A DNA stretch of 64,000 nt from Cristatella mucedo (Eukaryota; Bryozoa; Phylactolaemata; Cristatellidae). The notes under the pieces were generated by a model. That model was not told where the DNA came from and searched no databases. It worked only from the letters and a program-made list of their open reading frames with translations. Shown here piece after piece: positions 12,801-24,800 of this stretch; the stretch's first letter is position 1, and each line of letters opens with the position of its first letter. Where the stretch lies: assembly GCA_009760855.2 (NCBI GenBank), contig WPIO01000007.1, forward strand, positions 6,356,501 to 6,420,500, in the 5' to 3' direction. Made by a program: the position numbers and the translations under genes.

Positions 12801-15800
12801 CTTGTGTTGCTTTGTTTCAAACCATGCCCGAGCCACTAGGATTTTCTATGCCACTTTCGGCACACCTTCCGGCATTCCAACTAGAAGTGTGAGTTCTCTC
12901 ACAAAGACCATAGAAAATGTCTCTTAGGGTGGTCGGCAAAAACTGTACGATACAAAAGAGATAATTAAGGTCACATCAAGCATGGAAAAATTAAATCATA
13001 CGTTGTGCTTTAAAAACAATACGAAAGTTATGTCATCTTTATAAAGTTTCCCACTCCTTAAATTTATAGTATCTGCCAAACACCTGTAGTAGGTTTTTTA
13101 CTGGTTGCTTTCGTTCGTTAGGGCAATATGCTTTTCACTTTTCACAATCCAGTAGAATGGCCACATTCGGCAATCCACGTGCTTAAGGACAACGATTCTT
13201 GTATTAAACCAAGTGGTACTAGTATTATGCTCTCCGGGCCAACATGGAGGACTACCCTTAGCCAATCCAAGCACCAGGCAGGATGGTTCACTCAAAGCAA
13301 ATTAGCAATTGAAATCACATGACATTAATGGTGGATGAAAGCACACCCGACAGCAGCCAGCAAACATTTGCAATGAACTTACCAGCAGGGCCTGGCTTCG
13401 TATCTTTTTCGATAGAAGGCCTTTTGGGATACGACTTCTCTAAAATCCAATATCGTATTAATAATAAAAATATATTTGTACAGCACTCTCAAAGAACTTA
13501 ATCTCTTTTTAGGCACTTTAGATATGCTGTAAAGTAAGCACAACCAGAAGCCTAGTGGTTACATCAACAGTGTCAACATAAATAATATGGTTAGTGGGTA
13601 ACATGCATTGTGTCAGCATGCATAGCCACACAAAGAACAAATCAAATGCACCCAAATGCAGTGAGCGAATGTTGTGAGGAACAGGTGCATTTGCAGCTTC
13701 TTTATAAATGTCGTCATATCTGGGGATGTCTAGCCAGGTTGTGTCATGACGTCAGTAAAGAGAGAGAACCAAGCTTTTGGAGCATACCAGCTAAATGCAT
13801 AGACACCAAAGGAGTTGAGGTTGGTTCGAGGCAAACCAAAGCCACTTCAGTCCGAAGAGCTTCTGTCGCCCGGTCTTTAAGCAGAAGAATGGAACAGTTA
13901 ATTTATTGTCCATACAGGACCCGACAGCACAAAGAGGCTGAAACTGGTGCAGCAGTTGAGCTAAGTACGGAGGAGCTAAGCCGTGGCAGGCCTTGTGGAG
14001 CAGTGTAAGAACTTTGCTCTGTATCCGTTGACCAACCGGCATCCATCCTAGCTCTTTTAGCAAAGGAGACACGTGCTCAAACCTCTGGGACTTGAAGACT
14101 AGCCTTGCAGCAATATTCATAGCCATCTGCAGTGGCATAGTTTCTTTTTTGGTAGCCCAGCCAAAAGGGAATTACAATAATCCAGCCAAGACAGAACTAA
14201 GGAGCTAGTTAAATTTTGTTTGCAACTCACTGTGGAAGACAGCTCATAATCTTAGATAGGGATCGGACGTGATGACTAGCTGTAGAAGCAGTCATCTGAA
14301 TGAAGCTTTTAAAATTGAGGTAGCTGTCGAAAACGACACCTAAATTTCGAGCACCTGGTGATGGTCGCACAACAGCATCACCTATTAGAAGAGCAAAGCC
14401 TTCTAATACAACCATATGCTTAGGGTGTCCTATGAGCAGCCGTTCGGTTTTACCGTCATTTAGTTTCAAGAAGTTTTCCGACTTCCAGGATCGAATGTCG
14501 GCAAGGTAAGCATTCAGTTTATTAGCTGTTGCAGCTGATTCCGACGGTTTGAATGACAAATACAGCTGACTATCGTCAGCATAAAAGTGATATCCTATTC
14601 CATGGGCCTTAATCACTTTTCCCAGAGCAGAGGTTGAGTATAAATGGAGAACAGCAAGGGACCGAGGACGGACCCTTGAGAGACTCCACCGGTGACCCGT
14701 CTCGCATGTGAGACCTGGCCCCCACACGACAGGGATTCATCACGATCGGACAAGTACGATTTAAACCATGCCAGTGCCTCATCTGCCAGACCGGTCATTG
14801 TTCTCAATCGTTCAAGCAGAACATCCTGATCAATGGTGTCGAAGGCAGCTGACAGATCTAGCAGAGCTAGGGTAGTGACATCACCGTCATCGTTGCCACA
14901 TAGAATGTCATTGTTAAATCGGAGGAGAGCAGTTTCAGTGGAGTGCTGCCTCTTGAACTGCGATTGAAATGTTTCTGACATTTCTTTCTTTTCAATATGT
15001 TCAACCAGCTGCTTAGCAACAATTTTTTCAAGAATCTTAGACAAGAAATGAAGAAAGGAAACTGAGCGATAGTTTGCAAGGACATCCGAATCTAATAAAG
15101 ACTTTTTAAGTATAGGTCTAATGATTGCCGATTTGAAGGACTTGGGTACGACCCCTTTTCCCAAAGAAGCATTAAAAATCTCGGTTATGGCAGGGCTAAG
15201 TTGGTCTGCCAGTGAAGACCACAGAGATAATGGTATAGGGTCTTCAGGGGACGAGCTTTTATTATTAGACCTTACTAAGGTAGCCACAGCGCATGCAGAA
15301 ACCTCGGAAAACCCTTTAAGGAAGGTCACAGGTTGTCATTCCGCAATTGTTTTAGTCGTAGGGGGCTTTATGGAGGCATTAATGTGCACCATTTTTTCAG
15401 TAAAGAAAGCTGAAAACTCTTCGGCTGAGCCGTTAATATCTGAAGCAAGACAATAAAGAGACCTAAAAGAAGTGACAGAACCTCGAAGTCGAGACGATGC
15501 TTGATGAAGAACCAGCGGTGCTCGGCAAGAAGTGGTGTGATTTGTTAACTTCGATACTCATGACAGATAAGCCTAGCTGCCGAGTTTTGCACCAACTGTA
15601 AGCACCTAATTGTAGTGGCTGAAAGACCTGCAAGCAGTTAGTAACATAAGTGGAAATGGGATGTCACAAATGCATATTTGAAAAAATAACGATACAGAAA
15701 AGTTCAAAAGATAGCAATTATAATTGTAACAATAATAATAGCAGTGCAGTTGCATAGACTCTAAGACAGCAAAATCTCTATCTAGGCATATAGGCTGGAA

Positions 15801-18800
15801 AGGAAGCATTTCAACTGGTTAGTGATAAAAACAAGCACAATTGCAATACGCATAAGTACACAGAGGACTATTTGCACGGAGAAAGAAAACGCTATGAAAA
15901 ATAGTTGTACTTTCAGCTTTGCTTTAAATGTCAAATCCGGAGATACCGTGATGGCAGTCGGTAGAGTTAATGGCATTAGGTCGAAAGGAACTTTACGCAA
16001 GATCAAAGTCAGATTTGATATCAGTAAGAGGCGCCAAACGATCAGAGTCAGATGAGGGGACATCTGAAGTAATTATTTTGGATAATAAAGCAACAGAGAA
16101 GAGAATGAGCTGATGTGGTCATCTAGCAAATGGTCATTTTGGAGCCGAGCACCCAGATTCCATCCTTCATAGCATCGTCCACACATTGCATGCAAAGATT
16201 CATGCTACTACAGATTGTTAATTAGTCAGACAAGTTTTGCTATACGCACCCACGACTGCATAATATAAAGTTCAAGGACGTTTGATGACTGGGATAGCAA
16301 ACACTATCTAAGCAAGTTATGGAATCTACTAGCCATGAAGCTATACTGTAAATGAAGCTGTTTAAAAGTCACATGCATGTACCTTAACAAGCTCCAAGCA
16401 TATACCAAGATGTAATAATTTCAAAAGTTATTTTTTTATTTTTAGGTACGTTATTTTCGGTTAACTTCTGAGCTAGGCACAGGTTGCTTAATTGTTTAAT
16501 GCTTTGTTTTCATGTGGAAATAATCACAACTTCTGATCCCATTACTAACATGTTTGTCTTTTACAAGGTACCCTTTATTCTATAGACATTTAGCCTTGAG
16601 AAAGTTTGCTACCAGCAGACAGCAAATGCTGGCAATACAAGCTGCAAGGAGTCTGAGAAAAATTATAGAGATAGAAGACCGGGAAGGATCAAAGTACATG
16701 TACAGCTGTGTCGTAAGCATAGAAATAAAAGCCTCGAGTGCGCATCAGGACCACATCGGCAATAGGGAGAATATAAATTCAGAAAATGGCAACCCAGAAC
16801 CGATTCATGGGGTAGAACATGTTTCAAAGGCTGGCTAGATATCGGTACCCATAATGCCTCTAAACTCTGAAATCTCTCACAAGAAAAAGAGCACTTAAAA
16901 GAGCACCTAAGGCATTTCAGTGCAATGCCGGTGAAGCCAGGGTTGGACGATATATACTCACACGAAGGAATCAATGGTATCTCTTCAAGAGATCTGACAT
17001 AACTAGCCAAGAGACTACATTAGTACACATTCATGAGAAGGTCGTTCTACTTTCAGCAGTGTGCTGACTTATAGGAGTGATTAGCTCTTAAACCTGATCG
17101 AAATTTAATTGCAAGGTTAGGTACTTTATTTATTTTACGAGTTTAGCTGCTCTGCCACTACTCGTTCAAGGGTAAATAATGCGCACATAACTATTGATTA
17201 AGGCCAAGGCTGTGCAATGAATAATCACGAAGCCCACAATCTAGCATGGATAATATTTGGTGAGGTACTTAATACCAGTAGTCGGCATAAGTCAAGCAGG
17301 TAAGCGCGGTTAAGAGCAAAAGAGAAAAGGCCAGATGAAGCAAGAGAACAGAATGGCCAGTTCTAAGATACCCCCCACCAAGAGCTATAACACAAAAATG
17401 CAGCTCCTATGAGCCTCTAGCATGAGATTCAGGCACTCAGATATGGCAGTCAAGGTAGAGAAACGGTTTCAGAGACAGGACCAGAAACTCGGTCGATATC
17501 TAATCGTAGATAAACTGCAGTCAAGGCAAGCAACAAAGACAAGTTCAAGCTAAGCCAGACAAAGGTTTAACCATAAAGTTAAGGTAGAAGCTTTAATATA
17601 TACACCCTGGCAGTCAAGGGCCCCGAGTCTTAGCCTAAGGGAAGGTGATTGAACCTATCGACTCAGGTCGTGGAGTTTGCGTCACGCAGCATGCAATCCC
17701 CATTTCAATCGAACGATAGTCTTTTGATATTCTAAACTCAGCTGGAATGTTGTAAATTGAGATTGAATCAGAAAAGCTTAACTCAGTATTCAAAATGTAT
17801 ATCCGCATGCTGCCAGCTACCAACCTGGTGTGTTTTCAATTCAGGCAACATATATTTAGATATTCTAAGCCAACACGTGGTCTACACCAACTTAATTTAT
17901 AAACAAATGCAAAAACATGTGCAAATAGAAATGCGAATACAAATTCTTAATACTGACATTTCGCTATTTAAAAATGAAATGACGACCTTGCAACTGTAAA
18001 CACCGAACAGCTGTACCGGTAGCTGCGTGGCAAACCGGGCCTTCGGAATCCCTGGCACTATTGACCATCACATCTGTTTGGAACGCCTCTCCTCATGCCT
18101 AAGGCTCTTCTACTGCTATACAAACAAGGCTGTTGAATCAACTGCCCTTCACTTTACTTTAAAAAATCAATAGAAACTAGTTTTCAGCAATTTAAGAAAA
18201 TACTATTTAGTGGCATGCCGGCCAATGCACTGATGCTTAAAGAGTACCTGCATAAGCTGTAGACGTTTCCGCTTGCGGCTCTCTGCCGGTGCAGGCAGCT
18301 GATAAACACTCTTGAAATTCTTGCCCTTTGCAAGCTTTCCTTCATTCGAGGCTGGCTCTTCTTCTGCCTTGGACCTCTTGCCTTTGGCTATCTTTGGCCT
18401 GCCTTTCAGACCTGGCTTCTCTTCTTCTGCTTTGGACTTCCTGCTTTTGGCTTGCCTTCCTTCCTTCCGAGGTGTCGAGGGAGCCGATACTACTGCCTCG
18501 GTGCTGTTCGGTTGCTGTATGGGGGAAGTCACAATGCTGACTTCGGCGGCCTCGGCCGACAGTTCCGTCGTGCTGCCCACCACACCCTAAATGTCACCAA
18601 GGACACACACTGATATGCATCACGGTAAACAGTACCATCCGACAAGCTGCGCCAACAAATGTAGGATATCTGGAATAAAGTCACAGAATTGTTTATGTTT
18701 CTAGCATTCTCAATGACACCTCCTCACAGGTTACTTATGTAGGAGAACAAACAAAGGGCTGCATCGCCACGGTGACCGTGAAAGTCAGATGATACGTAGA

Positions 18801-21800
18801 ATTTACCAAATAATGAAAGGAATCCCACGTCAGCCACCACAGATACTAAAATTCAAGTTTGAGAAGCCACAACCTTGCCTGCCTTACCTGATCCTCCTCA
18901 GTGTCATCTTGGTCAGGCCTCACGTTCGGATCATTTTCAATTTGCCATAAGCCCTTGTTAAAGAGTGGCCTTTTACAAGGCTTGGCGAACTTGTGCTTGT
19001 ATTTTTCATATCTGAAGAGATCCTTAGGCAGAAGTGTGTACCTGAAGTTGGAAAGAGCGTGGCCACAGTGGCTAACAAAGATCCCAACTTAAGCCATAGC
19101 AATACAATGCCATCAATGCCATACAATGCCATCACGCATAAATATATCCACACGATGAGAAGAGAGATAATCAAGTATTCACCGTGGCTGCATACAGTGG
19201 CCACTATCTGGCAATGGCTGCTAGCGGCGCATAGCCAAGACCTTTAATAAGAGAGAGTGCAGGCAGTGGAGACATGTCAACAATAGTATAACTGAATATA
19301 GATTTGCAACTCCACAAAAACAAGACTACTGGCTATAATGCTGGAGATTGCCTTATAGCACACTCGAAGCCTTCAGAAGCTTTCTCTGCACAACTGGTTA
19401 TCAAAAGCATATATATCATGCAAATATAAAAAATGAGAAGCTTAGCTGAATTAGGATTCAGTCAAAGAACTGATTAAAATATATTTTTAAAGAACTGATT
19501 AGGATGGAGGTAGTAACAAAGAAAGTCATTAAAGGAAGCACATATGGTCGGCCCTCATTTATAGTGGCTAATCAGTTCCAGACTCTGCCGAGGTAAGTGA
19601 ACTTCCGAAAAGTGGGATTCTTTATTTATAAATCAAATATTCTTGTAGTTAAAGCATAGAATACCTGTTAACGACCCGCTAAATACGCTTTTAACATTAT
19701 TAAAGCCCTCTGGACACGAAATAACACCCGATTTTCGGGAAAAAAAATCTTACCCACACACAAGGAGTGATCGAGCAGCTTAATCTGGCGTTAACAGATT
19801 TGTAGGGTGCTCGAATACATAGGCCTACAGTCCATACGTACAGTAAATTTTTTTTAATACAGGTATATATAATTGACTAAAACAACCGAGCATGCTGTAT
19901 AATTTTCACTATCTCGATAAACCTTTAAATGAATATATTTGGGGGAAAAACGATTGAGTGAAGCCGAGAAAGTTTAGTGCCAAGTGGCGAGGGACGACTG
20001 TACATCGACCACAGGAAAAGGACAGATTGTGTACAATTAGGGAGCGAGTTGCAACGCCAGGAACTACACAAGCGATTGCAATATAGGACTTCGGCCTCAG
20101 TAATGCACTGTCGGTTAACAGGCCCAAGCCCTTAACTTCTGCTAAACGCTAAACATGTCTTGTGAAGAGTGTTTAACTTGATCGTCGTTTATATCTGGAA
20201 TTTCAAAACTGGCCAACAACCACAACTGGCAACAACAACAATGGGGTTTAGTTTCTAATCACTGCTGCCTATGCTGGGGGTTTAAACGTACATCGGATGA
20301 GTATGCTGAACTGCATTGATTTGTATATGACAACCAAAGTCACGGACCAGAAGTAAGTGAATAAGAGACAGGTGAGGATCCATTGGAGAGATATAAAGCA
20401 AACGATACCACGAGGAAGTAGACCCACGAGATGGACTGCTGTAGGCAAGTCGAAGAAGACCAAGGTAGTCGGGATTCCCGCCGTCATTATTACTGACAGG
20501 TTACTCGCAAAAAAATCAAGAGGTCTTGCGTAATGTAATGTAATATATCTCCTCTGTAATGCCACAAAGGCTAAATGGGTGTTATGCAGGAGAGTTTTCT
20601 TAAGCACACTCAAAGTCTAAGCAGCTTTTGGTAAGCATGCGGTAGCTAACAGACTTAATCTCTAGCAGCAAAGAGAAAGTGAGAAGCATAGCTGAGCAAG
20701 CAGGGCAGTTGAAGGAGTGAGTAGCCCAGAAGTAGTGGCACACGGCAGCTGGAGAGGACGTGCTCCAGTCTTACTCCCCGTGTATTGAACGTTTAGAGGG
20801 ACGCTGCCTTCATTTTTGACACAGACCTCTGTTGAGTTACGATCTACTCCATCCTTATGGAAATCCCCATGGCTTCCTCAGTAGAGTGGCTATGATTCCA
20901 AAAATGGCAAAATATTTGTAGCCTACAGGTCCAATTCTGTTTCTCTTCTGCTCTCGCTGTTGAAGAACTACCCAAGCAATAATAAAAGTGCTCAACACCT
21001 CACTCACTAAATGTCGAGCCATTCAAACATGCTACCGATCGATATGTACTAAAATAAAATCCTGGGTTGGATTCTGAGATATTAAACAACTGCTATCCTC
21101 TTTCCTCAAAGACTGGCAAGTGCCTTGTTAAATCAGCTTAAGGAAACACCAAAATAAAAACAGTCCGAAGAGCTCCACACATCGTTATTTGCACTAGCAT
21201 AACCGATTCTCAACAGAAAAGCATAAAAACATCAAGCAATTACAAGCAACCTTGTACGATGTGTCGTATGTCAATGTAACTAGGGTGTGCCGGCCGAGTG
21301 CATATATTATGTGTCACGAAGATATTCACCAATTATTAAGGACTCATTTCGGTCTCAAACTATGGTAATTGAAAGTGGAAACAAATGTGGGTGAGAGTCT
21401 CTAGCCCCCCAGGTAACAGGCACGTAATGTCATTAGCAACGATTGAGCGCTACGAAAAAGCTGACCAGATCAAATGTGACATATCCTTTCCAGTAAAGTG
21501 CCAAAAAAGAGATTTAGTTACCTTTGGGTACTATACAAAGTCATTATTAGAAACCAGACGATGAGCAAGGCTGTGCTTACGGCACCATTACAGAATGAAT
21601 ATAGCTGCAACAGCTGGGTGTGCCTTTATATGCATAACGGCAGTATTTATTCGGTGGCAAAAGTGTAAAGCATCAAAATCACCACATCGGTATGCCAAGC
21701 ATCATACTCACGTCTCATAGGTGCCATAAAAAAATATTGGGTACTTTCCTCTGGCCACAAAGCAGGGCAGGCTTGTGTCAATCTAAAAATATCGAGATAT

Positions 21801-24800
21801 ATTAACCCTGTGAACAGTCATGAGCATACCATGGATTTCTACTTCCTTCAGGGTTACAGCAAACACCAGCAAAAATAAGGCATGGCAATAGGGTGCAAGA
21901 AAGCAGCTCATAGCATAACAGCAGCAGGAGCAACCATAGCAACAGCCACTGCAGTGGCGCCGAGCAAGCAGATATGCTGAGGCAATATGCGCATGAATGT
22001 GTGGGCATTTGCATGTGTGTGTTCGTGTGAGTAAGTGTTTGAGTGTGAGTGAGTGAGTGAGTGTGTGCGTGCATGTCTGCGCTGAGACAGAATGGAAAGT
22101 TCTTGGGCATAATGGCCAGAATCGACGATGGTATACTTAAAACTATCATGAGATTTTTATACATCCTTAAAATAGCACCCATTCAATAAAACAGTATCTT
22201 GCTAAGTATGGGCAATCATATTATTACTCAGGAAGTGGAAAGCCTAAACCCCAGAAAGAATTATAGCATATATCCCCTGTCGCCTTAGTACTGAATTTTC
22301 TGCAACCCACAATCTGGAGGTTTTCCTGCCGGTGCAATAAGATGCTTACAGCTGTTGCAAAACTTTGCAGCTCGGTTATACTGTATGTCTTCAATGTCAA
22401 AACTGCCACATTATACCACCGTTCACAAGCCTGCTCCGACTTCATGTCAAGCAACGTATCGACTTCAGTTCTGTCACTCATTTTTAGGTCTTGCCATTCT
22501 CTTGCTTGCACATACATACTTATCCAAAATCCTTTCTAATCAAGCTACCTACCCATCGTAACACTTACTCCTCTGACTCATGTCGTTGAGCTTCATCATT
22601 AACCCATCTCAAATCCATAGAAGACAGAGCATTTAGTTTGTATGCTCCTAAGTTTGTAACTCACTACCGATTAACATAATGACTTAAAAGCTAAATTTTA
22701 AAAAGAAGCTATGAAAATACCCATTCCTCAGCACTTGCTCTCCTACAGGGGCTTATGTATGCTGAAATTGTGCATGTGGTGGTGTTCTCTTTAAGTCATT
22801 GATACATTTTCATTATTATTCTTACTATCTACCAACTTTTTTCAATGGGACAGTAACGCTCCAGTGTTCGACCAGCTACATTCGATAGCACAGACAAGGG
22901 CACGGCCTTGGGTTCTGTGTGAGACCCTATTTATTAAGTCGTGGTTTTGTCACTCACTTTTAGGTCCCTTCATTCTTTGGCTCCAGCCTATCTCTCAGAT
23001 ATACTCACCCATCAGGCCAAGAATCGTACCACCCGCTTTTCGGAATCCAACAGTCTACAAATACCTCGTACAAACTTCAAATCCTTTGGAGACCATGCAT
23101 TTAGTTCGTATGCTCCCAAAGCCTGGAACTCCCTCCCGACCTGCGTCAGAACATCCCCTGACCTGACACATTTAAAAAGAACTTAAAAACACACCTATTT
23201 ATGACAGCATTTAGTGGGTCCCTGTGATTCGTCCTTCATGTGCTTATGCGTGCTGACACTGTGCATGCTGCCAAATAACCACATTTGCATGCTGACCCTG
23301 TGCATGTCACCCTTAACTATGTTATTCATTTTGTTTGCTTATCAAGCATGATTTTACTCACCATTCAATTGCATTTCCCTTTGCTGCAAATGTAAAGCGC
23401 CTAGAGAGAGATGAAGTTCTCTGGGGGCGCCCCTTTATCAAGTGCATTATTATTATAATTGTGGCATATCCCCAAATCAACGTTTTCTAAGAACACTCTC
23501 ATCTAAAAAATAATGTAAAATGTCTCCCTGAACCGTGCATAAGGTAACAAATCTCCAACAAAATCCATAGTAAACCGTATGGTCTACATTTATGTCCTTT
23601 ATGGGCATGACAAACTACTGCTTAAAGTTGGATTCTTTAATCAGAATTGATTTTTCTGTCACTATTTGCATATTTGAAAATACACAACAAAATTGGGACA
23701 GCTTTGATCTAAACAGTGACCTAGAGCTCAGAACTAGACACTACTAAGGATATACCAGACGTATCTCTGAATCAATGATTTTCATATCTATATATGCCCT
23801 TGTGTATTAGACTGGGATAAGTGCTATCACGGGCAACTGGAAGCAATATCCGTATTCCACTTCTGGTGCACATAATGCAGATAAGGTATCATTTCGACAA
23901 TTCCCCTTAAAAGGCATTAGCGTCAGACTATGTTTGCAGTAAACAAACTAAAGAGCAACAGAATTATAGACACAACCGTGCGCAATCGACGATCCGGGTC
24001 TCGATATTTCTTTTTCCTCAGAGGAGGATCTTCACTTATTGTGCAATTAAATGTCTTGGTTAATTGAAAGCGTCTAGGTTTCAAAACTATGTACTCGCTA
24101 ACTGAAAGTGTGTTGATACTGCGTTTCAAATATAAAAAATGAATACATTGCAAATTGTCTGCTTCGAATTGTCCGGTCCGAATTACCCGTTTTTTGGTCC
24201 CGAATTGTCTGCTCCGAATTGTCCGGGACGAATTGTCCGGTTACCCGAACAGCATATAAGGGTTATTTTCAGCCATACCAATCCATCCTAGCTAAGACCA
24301 CGTCTAGCTTTACAGTACCCTACCTCAAAATCCTAGCTTTGATCAAGCAGATCGTCTTTCTAGCTTCTTTGTCAGCACGGAAGACCAAACCCGAGAGTCC
24401 ATCCGTAAGGTAACATCCTCCCTAGTGTTTGTCATGCGAGCCAGGCTCTATCTCAATGTCCACCTCAAGCTTGCCCAGCTGACTCCATGCCGAAGTTAAT
24501 CTCCCAGTCTAAGAAGACTAGTAGCCCTCTTGATCCCATGCCTACTGTTCTACTGCTGAGATACCTAGATTTACTGCTTCCCTGCTTAACTAACATAGTC
24601 AAGCTGTCCTTAGGCTGGGGCTCTGTCTCAGCAACTTTCAATAAGGCTAAGCTAATCATAAAAAAGTCCACACTAGACCAGAAGAACTAAAGCAACTTCT
24701 GCCCGGTCTCCCTAATGTAATTCCTATCAAAGACATGGAATGTAAAGTAATAATAATAATAATGCACTTGATAAAGTGCCCTCAGAGAACTCAATCTCTT

